Source of the DNA: an uncultured Eubacteriales bacterium
GTDB lineage: Bacteria; Bacillota; Clostridia; Oscillospirales; CAG-272
NCBI GenBank assembly: GCA_934365155.1
Contig: CAKRMZ010000021.1
Span: 1-27,316, forward strand
Reading direction: 5' to 3'
DNA: 27,316 nucleotides
In this document: piece by piece, positions 7,585 to 14,833 of the stretch
Position numbering within the stretch: position 1 is the first letter of the stretch
Layout: each line of letters opens with the position of its first letter
Notes under the pieces: generated by a model
Told to the model about the DNA's origin: nothing
What the model saw: only the letters and a program-made list of their open reading frames with translations
The model's database searches: none
Position numbers and translations under genes: made by a program

Positions 7585-8190
7585 ATGGAATTTAATGAAA
7601 AATTGCAGGAATTGAGAAAACAGAAAGGGCTGACGCAAGAAGAACTCGCGGAATTTCTGTATGTTTCCCGTACTGCGGTTTCCAAGTGGGAATCGGGCCG
7701 AGGATATCCCAATATTGATTCCTTGAAGGCAATATCTGAGTTTTTTGCCATATCCTTGGATGAATTGCTTTCCGGGGATGCTATTCTCACAATTGCCGAA
7801 AAGGAAAACAAACAAAAAGAAATGCATACCCGAAGTTTGGTATTCGGATTGCTTGATTGCAGTGCGGCGATGCTTCTTTTCCTCCCCTTCTTCGGGCAAA
7901 GAGCGGAGGGATGTGTTCGGGAGGTTTCGTTGCTTGCATTGTCTGAAATTGCGCCGTATATAAAAACAGCGTATTTTGTGATTGTTTGTGCAATGATCAT
8001 AGAGGGACTTGCGCTGCTTGCCATGCAAAACTGCAAATCGGCGCTTTGGCTGCACAGCAAAGACAAAATTTCTTTGGGACTGAGCGCCGTCGGCTCTCTC
8101 TTCTTTATGCTTGGTTTGCAGCCTTATGCTGCGATATTTACGTTTGTTTTTCTGATTGTTAAGTCGTTGATGCTGATAAAATGGGCATGA
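7585..8190 (+). CDS. XRE-family transcriptional regulator with C-terminal membrane segments
   Basis: The 201-residue protein has a Cro/CI-type helix-turn-helix in residues 5-60 (LRKQKGLTQEELAEFLYVSR, then TAVSKWESGRGYPNIDSL and the family's FFAISLDELL). A charged linker follows, and then three or four hydrophobic segments from about residue 88 to the end. Regulators of this build are common in Clostridia and are thought to sense the membrane or a partner membrane protein; no ligand is known. A 19-bp palindrome overlaps its stop codon, and a PAP2-like membrane protein gene follows about 106 nt later, a possible target or partner. GAGAAG just before the ATG serves as ribosome binding site. Confidence 0.88.
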   Translation: MEFNEKLQELRKQKGLTQEELAEFLYVSRTAVSKWESGRGYPNIDSLKAISEFFAISLDELLSGDAILTIAEKENKQKEMHTRSLVFGLLDCSAAMLLFLPFFGQRAEGCVREVSLLALSEIAPYIKTAYFVIVCAMIIEGLALLAMQNCKSALWLHSKDKISLGLSAVGSLFFMLGLQPYAAIFTFVFLIVKSLMLIKWA

Positions 8191-8205
8191 TACGAATCGT
8201 ATCAT
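8187..8205. repeat. 19-bp palindrome at the end of the XRE gene, operator-like
   Basis: ATGATACGA and TCGTATCAT are perfect complements around a single central A. The palindrome spans the XRE stop codon (8188-8190) and lies upstream of the PAP2-like gene. It has no T run and a 1-nt centre, so it is a better protein-binding site than terminator. Which protein binds is unknown; the adjacent XRE regulator is a natural candidate. Confidence 0.6.
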
Positions 8206-8296
8206 ACATGTGACAGCCAAGTTCTTTTTTGCGTTTATCCCTTCGGTTAGAATGTATTCGGGCCAAGGCTCACTACATTGCAAAGGATGGATGAAA

Positions 8297-8956
8297 ATGA
8301 AAAAGAAAAATCAAAACAACCTTTATATCGCGCTGGGGATGCTCATATTGTTTGTGCTGTGGACCTTGTCGGTTCGTTTTCTTGATGTTCAAAAAATCGG
8401 TCCGAACGGTTCCTCGGTGGGATTTGCAGTTTTGAATGAATCGGTTCACCGATTTACAGGTGTACATATGCTGCTTTATGTGATTACAGACTGGCTTGGA
8501 TTGGTTCCCTTGTGTTTTGCATTTGGTTTTGCGCTTTTGGGACTTTTTCAGATGATTCAAAGAAAAAGCTTGTTTCGGGTGGATCGCAGCATTCTGATGC
8601 TTGGCGGATTTTATATTCTTGTTATCGCGGCGTATCTTTTATTTGAAGCGTTCCCGATTAATTACAGACCGGTGCTGATTGACGGATATTTAGAGGCCTC
8701 TTATCCGTCTTCCACAACGATGCTTGTCATGTGCATCATACCGACTGCCATGATGCAGTTGAAGGCCAGAATTCATAATGAGGCGGCCAAAAAAGCAATT
8801 CTCGGCAGTCTTGCAGGATTTACCGGATTCATGGTCATCGGCAGATTGATCTCAGGCGTTCATTGGTTTACGGATATTGTCGGCGCCGTATTATTCAGTG
8901 CGGGGCTTGTGATACTGTACGGCTTTTCGAGAGGTTTATCAGCCACAGAGTCTTAA
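8297..8956 (+). CDS. PAP2-family membrane protein with altered motif 2
   Basis: The 219-residue protein has about six transmembrane segments. PAP2 phosphatases use three motifs. Here motif 1 is reduced to NYRP, motif 2 reads YPSST instead of PSGH, so its histidine is a threonine, and motif 3 is GRLISGVHWFTD, with the nucleophilic histidine and the following Asp intact. It could hydrolyse lipid phosphates such as undecaprenyl pyrophosphate, but the missing histidine makes activity uncertain. ATG 8297 is chosen because AAAGGA (8282-8287) is 9 nt away; ATG 8291 would leave only 3 nt. It lies downstream of the XRE regulator. Confidence 0.82.
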   Translation: MKKKNQNNLYIALGMLILFVLWTLSVRFLDVQKIGPNGSSVGFAVLNESVHRFTGVHMLLYVITDWLGLVPLCFAFGFALLGLFQMIQRKSLFRVDRSILMLGGFYILVIAAYLLFEAFPINYRPVLIDGYLEASYPSSTTMLVMCIIPTAMMQLKARIHNEAAKKAILGSLAGFTGFMVIGRLISGVHWFTDIVGAVLFSAGLVILYGFSRGLSATES

Positions 8957-9004
8957 AAAGGGAATCGGTCTCGCAAAATATCTGCGAGACCGATTCCCTT
9001 TTTT
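8955..9004. terminator. Bidirectional terminator between the PAP2-like gene and sipL
   Basis: A 21-nt arm (AAAAAGGGAATCGGTCTCGC plus A) is matched by its complement, with a 7-nt loop and flanking A and T runs on both sides. The PAP2-like and sipL genes converge on it. Confidence 0.92.
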
Positions 9005-9030
9005 GATGCCGTCAATCTATCGTTGCTGTT

Positions 9031-10608
9031 TTACGGAATGATCAATACATGCTTTTCCGTGGGGATGTTGCTTCGCGGGTCGGATGCTTCAGCCAGCGAA
9101 TTTTCATGAATCAGTGTATCAATGCCGACACGGTATTTTTTTGCAATATTCCACAGTGTTTCGTCCGAGTTCGGATAATACATCCGAAGCCCCGTGTGTT
9201 TTGGGCAATCCTCGGACTTTTTTTCAACATTGATTGCGGAAACAAACTCTTCATATGCTTTGTCAAATACCATCATAGAAACGGTAATCTCAAAATCAAT
9301 GCAGAGGGTAGCGCCGTCAATGCGGCATCTTACATCGCTGACTTCAGTGTTGCAAAGATGCTCCGACTCGCCGAGCGGCGTCGGGCATTCGCACTCAAAG
9401 CGAATGGCTTTTTCGCCGTTCAAGGCTCGGATTTCTGAATTTTCATCATTGATTATCGCGGAAAAATAGCAGTTTCCGTCCATTTGCAGCTTGTTCTTTT
9501 TCACCGTGATTTCTCCGGGAACCGTGATAATTCCAAGATCGAGCAATTCGTTGATTTTTCCGTCATCGGAGGGAATAAGAATACGGTCGGAGAAATTGGA
9601 AACCGTATTTTTTATCAGTTTTTTGCATTCGATCCGGCGACGGTTCAGTTGAATATCGCAGTCGGTTGAAAATGCATCGCATACAATGCGGTCACATACG
9701 TTTTTAAAACAGGAGACTTTAACGGGCATATCAAAATCAAGCTCGATTACTCGCATTTCGCCTAAATTATTAATATCCGCTTTCGCTTCGATTTCGCCGG
9801 TTCGCATTTCCGCGTAGCATTCATATTCCGGTGTAACTCCGGGAGCGCTCAATGCCACTTGGAGCGGTATTTTTTTATCAAACCGAACGTATTTCGGCAA
9901 GCTGCTTTCCTCCGCATCCTCAAAGGCTTCCGCCGTATAAAGCACGGAAACATTCACGCCGTAGGAGGTGTTTATCTGGTCGCCGGCGGCGCGGCATTCT
10001 GTAAGGTACGGTGTGATATTGCAGTTTAAAATTTCGCCGACTGCGGGGAATTCCGCAGGAATTTCAATGTCTTCGCTGACATGATTTTCGTCATCGGAAA
10101 AGCAGAGCATTTTGTGATGATCGATGTTTCGCCACAGACGCTCAATGTGACAGGTGCCGCCTGTAATTTTCGGTTCGGCGGAGACTTCGCATATTACGTC
10201 GGTTGTAAAGCCGACCTTGGATTTTAAAGTGATTTTTCGCGGCCCGGTGACTTTAAAGGATATTTCATCGATATACGGAAAGAACATGATTGTGCACTCA
10301 TCATCGCTGGGTAATTCCTTTGTGTGTTCGAATGAGGCACTGAGCGAAACGGTTCTCGGCATTTTGTTATCGCCGAGATAGAGGACTTTATAAATGACTT
10401 CTCCAAGCATCTCTGCGGAATTGGCATGGACATATTTTCCGTTCTTTCCGATGTCGGCGGAAACTCGCAAAACTTTTTCGATAGCCGGCATGTAATCGGG
10501 CAAGGTGAAATCGTCGCTTAGGTCGTAGTGAGCCTTCTCGCTTTCTGCTCGTGCGGATATGGAGGCCGTGTTGGAAACGGAATTCAGAATATCTTTAATA
10601 TCAGGCAT
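9031..10608 (-). CDS. sipL: DUF3794 and LysM spore protein, SipL-like
   Basis: The 525-residue protein carries repeated DUF3794 (SipL/SPOCS) beta-rich modules and ends in a LysM domain (about the last 50 residues: YYPNSDETLWNIAKKYRVGI). In C. difficile a protein of this build, SipL, binds the coat ATPase SpoIVA through LysM and is needed for coat assembly around the forespore; the same role is inferred here. The open frame also permits ATG 10647, but a sigma-E-like -10 element sits directly before that codon, so it would be at or before the transcript start. ATG 10608 has AAGGAG (10620-10625) 11 nt upstream and is preferred. There are no membrane segments and no signal peptide, as expected in the mother cell. 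Confidence 0.86.
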   Translation of the reverse strand: MPDIKDILNSVSNTASISARAESEKAHYDLSDDFTLPDYMPAIEKVLRVSADIGKNGKYVHANSAEMLGEVIYKVLYLGDNKMPRTVSLSASFEHTKELPSDDECTIMFFPYIDEISFKVTGPRKITLKSKVGFTTDVICEVSAEPKITGGTCHIERLWRNIDHHKMLCFSDDENHVSEDIEIPAEFPAVGEILNCNITPYLTECRAAGDQINTSYGVNVSVLYTAEAFEDAEESSLPKYVRFDKKIPLQVALSAPGVTPEYECYAEMRTGEIEAKADINNLGEMRVIELDFDMPVKVSCFKNVCDRIVCDAFSTDCDIQLNRRRIECKKLIKNTVSNFSDRILIPSDDGKINELLDLGIITVPGEITVKKNKLQMDGNCYFSAIINDENSEIRALNGEKAIRFECECPTPLGESEHLCNTEVSDVRCRIDGATLCIDFEITVSMMVFDKAYEEFVSAINVEKKSEDCPKHTGLRMYYPNSDETLWNIAKKYRVGIDTLIHENSLAEASDPRSNIPTEKHVLIIP

Positions 10609-10646
10609 ATTTTTTAGCACTCCTTCAGTTATCATTGCTTGAGACA

Positions 10647-10675
10647 TTTATATGAACGGTGCGTGCAAAATATGC
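10647..10675 (-). promoter_or_regulatory. Sigma-E-like sporulation promoter of sipL
   Basis: On the minus strand GCATATT (10669-10675) matches the sigma-E -35 consensus KMATATW. After exactly 14 nt comes CATATAAA (10647-10654), close to the -10 consensus CATACANT. Mother-cell sigma-E control is what a SipL gene needs. The match is by eye only. Confidence 0.62.
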
Positions 10676-10725
10676 TACAAAAAAGAAAGAAAAAAGAAAA
10701 ACTGCTTTGGCGGATGAAATGGCAA

Positions 10726-10765
10726 AAAAATGACGGACCGGTTTCTTAAATAAGAAACGGTCCGT
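10726..10765 (-). terminator. Terminator of rpmB
   Basis: On the minus strand a stem of about 15 bp (ACGGACCGTTTCTTA against TAAGAAACCGGTCCGT, one bulge) is followed by CA and seven T. It separates rpmB from sipL. Confidence 0.85.
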
Positions 10766-10798
10766 ACCGGGATGTTATTTTGAATCAGAACACTAAAC

Positions 10799-10987
10799 TT
10801 AAACGGCGCGGGTTACTTTGCCGGAGCGCAAGCAACGAGAGCAAACGTTTAATGTTTTTGAGGAACCATTCACAACCGCTTTCACTCTGCGGATATTCGG
10901 TTTCCATGTTCTGTTGGTTTTCCGGTTAGAGTGAGATACATTCAAGCCGAATGTTACTTTCTTTCCGCACAGATCACACATTGCCAT
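10799..10987 (-). CDS. rpmB: 50S ribosomal protein L28, zinc-binding form
   Basis: L28 is a small protein of the large ribosomal subunit. The 62 residues match the family: MAMCDLCGKK, then GLNVSHSNRKTNRTWKPNIR and a basic C-terminus. Four cysteines in two CxxC pairs (Cys4/Cys7 and Cys49/Cys52) make it the zinc-binding C+ paralogue type. The ATG at 10985-10987 follows AGGAGG by 9 nt; the longer frame upstream is not needed. It has its own promoter and terminator, so it is monocistronic. Confidence 0.97.
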   Translation of the reverse strand: MAMCDLCGKKVTFGLNVSHSNRKTNRTWKPNIRRVKAVVNGSSKTLNVCSRCLRSGKVTRAV

Positions 10988-11085
10988 TTCACGACACCTC
11001 CTGTCACATCTTTTGCATATAGAAAAAACAATACTCACGCAAAAGTATGTTTGATCAAATAAACTTCTTAAAACAAGCAAGGTAC

Positions 11086-11114
11086 ATTATAGCATGCTTT
11101 AAATAAAAAATCAA
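11086..11114 (-). promoter_or_regulatory. Promoter of rpmB
   Basis: On the minus strand TTGATT (11109-11114), a 17-nt spacer and TATAAT (11086-11091) form a sigma-A promoter just after the RluA-family gene stop. The leader to the ATG is about 90 nt. Confidence 0.8.
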
Positions 11115-11118
11115 TACT

Positions 11119-12120
11119 TTATTTTGCATTTTTCGAAAAAAGCTCCGGAACCGGATCAAATTCGCGCAAAAACTGAATATTTTCAAGCCCGGTACAAAAG
11201 CTCATCCCTTTTAGATAGTCAAGCTCGCTCGGCGTACGGAAAGAAAATGCAAGGCGATAGGAATACAGCGCCTGATAAGAGTATCCGCGTGCGCGATCAC
11301 TGCGGTTCAGTCCGTATTTTCCGTCTCCGAGAAGCGGGTGCCCGATATGGGCAAACTGCGCACGGATTTGGTGGGTCCGCCCGGTTTCCAGTGTTACTTC
11401 CAACAGGGAAAGATCATTTTTTTCACTGAGAACCTGATAATGTGTGACGGCTTTTTTTACATGGGGACTGCGGGTATTTTTTTCGTCGAATACCGAAACA
11501 TGGTTGGTGACACTGTCTTTTTTGAGATAGTGCCGCAGGGTGCCTTGCTTTTGACTGAAGTATCCGTGGCAGGCACAGAGATAGGTTTTTGTCAGTTCGT
11601 TTTGCTTGATTTTTTCATTCATGATTCGCAGAGCCGAGGCTGTTTTTGCCGCAATCACGATACCGCCTGTATTGCGGTCGATTCGATTGCAAAGGGCGGG
11701 CGCAAAGGAGTGCTCGGATGCCGGCTGATATTCTCCCTTTTGATACAGATAGGCTTTGATATGATCAATCAGCGTATCTCCGGATTCCGTGTCATCGGAA
11801 TGCACAATCATGCCGGGGCGTTTGTCAACCAGCAGAATATTAGCATCTTCATATACGATTTGCAGCCGGGGCTGCAATGTCCGAAAGGATTCGGTATCCG
11901 CATCGGAGGCCGCGCAGATATCCGGCCCGCCGAAAATCTGAACGATGTCACCGATCGCAAGCATTTGTGAAGGTTGTGCACGGTGTCGGTTTACTTTTAT
12001 CTTTTTCAGACGGATATATTTATACATCAATGATGAAGGCATGTTCCGAACACTTTTGGAAAGGAATTTATCCAGTCGCTGATCGGCATCGTTGGCTTCA
12101 ATTTTGAATTCTAACAACAT
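11119..12120 (-). CDS. RluA-family 23S rRNA pseudouridine synthase
   Basis: The 333-residue enzyme isomerises uridine to pseudouridine in RNA. An S4-like RNA-binding domain occupies about residues 12-70 (DQRLDKFLSK and KYIRLKKIKVN). The catalytic domain has the active-site aspartate in CNRIDRNTGG, a variant of the usual HRLDRxTSG, followed by LTKTYLCACHG and the late motif GRTHQIRAQFAHIGHPLLGD. This is the RluC/RluD subgroup; the exact uridine cannot be assigned. It has its own promoter at 12154-12183, divergent from the wall hydrolase promoter. The ribosome binding site is weak (GGGGA). Confidence 0.92.
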   Translation of the reverse strand: MLLEFKIEANDADQRLDKFLSKSVRNMPSSLMYKYIRLKKIKVNRHRAQPSQMLAIGDIVQIFGGPDICAASDADTESFRTLQPRLQIVYEDANILLVDKRPGMIVHSDDTESGDTLIDHIKAYLYQKGEYQPASEHSFAPALCNRIDRNTGGIVIAAKTASALRIMNEKIKQNELTKTYLCACHGYFSQKQGTLRHYLKKDSVTNHVSVFDEKNTRSPHVKKAVTHYQVLSEKNDLSLLEVTLETGRTHQIRAQFAHIGHPLLGDGKYGLNRSDRARGYSYQALYSYRLAFSFRTPSELDYLKGMSFCTGLENIQFLREFDPVPELFSKNAK

Positions 12121-12153
12121 ATATTTTTCCCCGTGCTTTTTAAAACTGTGTTT

Positions 12154-12183
12154 ATTTTACCTTATTTCGGGTAGCAGTGTCAA
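12154..12183 (-). promoter_or_regulatory. Promoter of the RluA-family gene
   Basis: On the minus strand TTGACA (12178-12183), an 18-nt spacer and TAAAAT (12154-12159). Confidence 0.78.
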
Positions 12184-12222
12184 GCATCAGAAAGAATACC
12201 CTGACTTCCCATAATTTGTGCA

Positions 12223-12251
12223 TTGCGGAAAAGTGAACAAAAAAATATAAT
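12223..12251 (+). promoter_or_regulatory. Promoter of the SleB-type hydrolase gene
   Basis: TTGCGG (12223-12228), a 17-nt spacer and TATAAT (12246-12251). The predicted start point near 12258 falls inside the inverted repeat at 12255-12283. It looks sigma-A-dependent rather than forespore-specific. Confidence 0.7.
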
Positions 12252-12254
12252 ATT

Positions 12255-12283
12255 ATTGTGAAAATCAGTATATTTTTCACAAT
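12255..12283. repeat. Inverted repeat over the transcription start, operator-like
   Basis: ATTGTGAAAA (12255-12264) and TTTTCACAAT (12274-12283) are perfect 10-bp arms with a 9-nt spacer, and weaker pairing continues outward (AATATT). It sits directly after the -10 element. Binding there would block initiation; if transcribed it would form a 5' hairpin. The binding protein is unknown. Confidence 0.6.
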
Positions 12284-12310
12284 ATTCTAACTTTGATGGG
12301 AGGTTTGAAG

Positions 12311-13141
12311 ATGAAGCACATTCGTTTTCTGTTTTTTTTCGGAATTGTCATCTTTTGTCTTGTGGGATTTTCCAAGGTGCCGGTTTCGGCACGACAGGAG
12401 TCCGTGCCGATTTACATTAACGATGTTTTATGTAATGTTGATGCCTATTTGGAAAATAATACAACGTTTGTAGCACTGCGCAGCTTTTCGCAAAACATGG
12501 AACTGTGTGAGGTTTCATGGAATACCGAAACCAATACGGCGCAGATTCGCTCATCACAGAGTCTGATTACGGCATCGCCGGAAAATAATTATATGACGGC
12601 AAACGGAAGATGTTTGTTTGATTTGAGTGCGCCGGCGGCAAAGAACGGAACTCTGTATGTTCCGTTGCGGTTGGCGGCAAAGGCTTTCGGAGCGACTGCG
12701 GAATGGTCATATGAGTATCATTGTGCCAAGGTATATACGAAAGGAATTGCTCTACAGAGCGCGGAAACTTATTATGATGCCGATGAATTATATTGGCTTT
12801 CTAAAATTATCAGTGCCGAAAGCCGCGGCGAGCCCTTGCTCGGACAGATTGCGGTGGGCAATGTTGTATTGAACCGAAAAAACAGCGATACATATCCGTC
12901 GGACGTCTACTCTGTTATTTTTGACAACAAATACGGAACACAATTTACGCCGGTTGCGAACGGAACGATATTTGACGAGGCCACTCCGGACAGCGTGACG
13001 GCAGCTAAAATTTGCTTGGAGGGCTTTTCCGTTTCCGATGAAATTTTGTATTTTATCAATAAAAGCCGTTCAAGCAGCACATGGATGGATGAGTTTTGCC
13101 GTTTTGTAGTTAAAATCGGAAAGCACAGCTTTTATGCGTAA
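12311..13141 (+). CDS. Secreted cell-wall hydrolase: copper-amine-oxidase N-like domain plus SleB-type hydrolase
   Basis: The 276-residue protein starts with a signal peptide (MKHIRFLFFFGIVIFCLVGF, cleavage probably after VSA). Residues of about 30-135 form a copper-amine-oxidase N-like region (PIYINDVLCNVDAYLENNTT, then TLYVPLRLAAKAFGA), a wall-associated module. The C-terminal half is the Hydrolase_2/SleB fold (LSKIISAESRGEPLLGQIAV, NVVLNR, YSVIF), with the family's catalytic Glu in the SAESRGE segment. SleB-type enzymes are lytic transglycosylases acting on spore cortex muropeptides; a vegetative wall role is equally possible because the promoter looks sigma-A. ATG 12311 is chosen with GGGAGG (12298-12303) 7 nt before it. 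Confidence 0.9.
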   Translation: MKHIRFLFFFGIVIFCLVGFSKVPVSARQESVPIYINDVLCNVDAYLENNTTFVALRSFSQNMELCEVSWNTETNTAQIRSSQSLITASPENNYMTANGRCLFDLSAPAAKNGTLYVPLRLAAKAFGATAEWSYEYHCAKVYTKGIALQSAETYYDADELYWLSKIISAESRGEPLLGQIAVGNVVLNRKNSDTYPSDVYSVIFDNKYGTQFTPVANGTIFDEATPDSVTAAKICLEGFSVSDEILYFINKSRSSSTWMDEFCRFVVKIGKHSFYA

Positions 13142-13231
13142 AAACAGCGGGCAGCGAAAAATTTTTAAAAATTGATTCACTGTCCCCGGCATGAAATGTG
13201 ATCGTTGCCGTGAATTTTATGAATTGCCCGA

Positions 13232-13282
13232 ATTTCTCCTCCGCTTCGTTTTTATATGACGCGGGGGAGAAATACTTTTTTT
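13232..13282 (+). terminator. Terminator after the wall hydrolase gene
   Basis: ATTTCTCCTCCGC (13232-13244) pairs with GCGGGGGAGAAAT (13261-13273), one T-G pair included, and seven or more T follow soon after. It lies between the hydrolase gene and the asnS promoter. Confidence 0.8.
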
Positions 13283-13315
13283 GCTTTCAAAAGGGAATTT
13301 TAGCTGATTTTTATG

Positions 13316-13344
13316 TTGTAATTTGGAAAGATTTAATATATAAT
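13316..13344 (+). promoter_or_regulatory. Promoter of asnS
   Basis: TTGTAA (13316-13321), a 17-nt spacer and TATAAT (13339-13344). The start codon is 46 nt after the -10 element. No T-box core is seen in this short leader, unlike serS. Confidence 0.8.
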
Positions 13345-13389
13345 ATTCTTATTATTGATTTTTTGCATCCTAATAATGAGGTAACCGAA

Positions 13390-14784
13390 ATGAAGAGAAC
13401 GACAATCAAAGAACTTTATCTTTCCGAAAAGGACTATGCCGGTCGGGATATTACAGTGGCCGGTTGGGTGCGTTCCTTGCGTGCCAGCAATGCCTTTGGC
13501 TTTATTGAACTGAACGACGGTTCTACGGTCAAGAATATCCAAGTTGTAATTGAAAGTGAGCATTTGGAAAATTATAAAACCATTGCGAAGCAGAATGTCG
13601 GTGCCGCTTTGATCGTGAGAGGCCGTTTGGAACTGACGCCCGAAGCAAAGCAGCCTTTTGAAATCAAGGCTCAATCCGTTGAGGTGGAGGGAAGTTCCAC
13701 ACCGGACTTCCCGTTGCAGAAGAAACGCCACTCCATGGAATTTTTGCGTACGATTGCGCATTTGCGCCCTCGCGCCAATACGTTCAATGCGGTATTCCGC
13801 GTGCGCTCCGTAGCGGCATACGCAATTCATAAATTCTTTCAAGAGCGTGGATTTGTTTATGTCAACACCCCGCTGATTACAGCATCGGACTGTGAGGGCG
13901 CGGGAGAAATGTTCCGTGTCACAACGCTGGATATGGCAAACGTTCCGAAAACCGAAGAGGGGGCCGTAGATTATACGAAGGACTTTTTCGGAAAAAGCGC
14001 AAAGCTTACGGTTTCGGGACAGCTGAATGCCGAATGCTTTGCAATGGCTTTTGCGAATGTTTATACTTTCGGACCGACATTCCGTGCCGAAAATTCCAAT
14101 ACGGCTCGCCATGCAGCGGAATTCTGGATGATTGAGCCGGAAATGGCATTTGCGGATTTAAAGGATAACATGGAAACCGCAGAGGCGATGATTAAATATG
14201 TGATTTCCTATGTGATGGAGCAGTGCCCGGCGGAACTGGCGTTTTTTAACAATTTCTTTGACAAAGAGCTGTTGAACCGCCTCAATAACCTTGTGGAAAA
14301 TGATTTCGGGCATGTCAGCTATACTGAAGCCGTGAAGCTTTTGCAGGAAAGCAATCATAAATTTGATTATCCGGTCTTTTGGGGAATGGATTTGCAGACG
14401 GAGCATGAGCGCTATCTGACGGAAGAGATTTTCGGGAAACCGGTGTTTGTCACGGACTATCCGGCAGAGATCAAAGCCTTTTATATGCGTCTGAACGATG
14501 ATAAAAAAACAGTGGCCGCTATGGATATGTTGGTGCCGGGAGTCGGAGAATTGATCGGCGGTTCCCAGCGTGAGGAGCGTTTGGAATATTTGGAACGGGC
14601 CATTCAAAAGTTCGGTCTGCCTCCTGAAGATTACAACTGGTATATGGATTTGCGCAAATACGGCGGCACCCGTCACTCCGGATACGGACTCGGATTCGAG
14701 CGTTTGATTATGTATATTACCGGCATTTCCAATATTCGGGACGTAGAAGCCTTCCCCAGAACGGTTGGCTGTGCCGATTTTTAA
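13390..14784 (+). CDS. asnS: Asparagine--tRNA ligase
   Basis: AsnRS charges tRNA-Asn with asparagine. The 464-residue product has an N-terminal OB-fold anticodon-binding domain (ITVAGWVRSLRASNAFGFIE, residues about 20-105). A class II core follows, with the HLRPRANTFNAVFRVRS region, motif 2 as FGPTFRAENSNT, the AsnRS-type FWMIEPEMAFADL block, and motif 3 as GYGLGFERLIMYITG. ATG 13390 is the family start, with GAGG about 8 nt upstream; the longer open frame back to 13198 crosses the promoter and is not coding. It is first in an apparent operon with an aminotransferase and purB. Direct charging suggests free asparagine is available. Confidence 0.97.
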   Translation: MKRTTIKELYLSEKDYAGRDITVAGWVRSLRASNAFGFIELNDGSTVKNIQVVIESEHLENYKTIAKQNVGAALIVRGRLELTPEAKQPFEIKAQSVEVEGSSTPDFPLQKKRHSMEFLRTIAHLRPRANTFNAVFRVRSVAAYAIHKFFQERGFVYVNTPLITASDCEGAGEMFRVTTLDMANVPKTEEGAVDYTKDFFGKSAKLTVSGQLNAECFAMAFANVYTFGPTFRAENSNTARHAAEFWMIEPEMAFADLKDNMETAEAMIKYVISYVMEQCPAELAFFNNFFDKELLNRLNNLVENDFGHVSYTEAVKLLQESNHKFDYPVFWGMDLQTEHERYLTEEIFGKPVFVTDYPAEIKAFYMRLNDDKKTVAAMDMLVPGVGELIGGSQREERLEYLERAIQKFGLPPEDYNWYMDLRKYGGTRHSGYGLGFERLIMYITGISNIRDVEAFPRTVGCADF

Positions 14785-14833
14785 AATTTTGAATTTATGA
14801 GTGACTGTTTTGTTCGAAAAGGAGTATTTTATC

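Noticed and set aside
7360..8283. Minus-strand open frame of 307 codons
   Set aside because: It lies antisense to the XRE regulator gene, has no family-like pattern, is rich in Phe/Arg/Gln as reverse frames are, and spans the trpZ terminator.
11338..11970. Plus-strand open frame of 210 codons
   Set aside because: It is the shadow of the RluA-family gene, whose motifs are clear on the minus strand.
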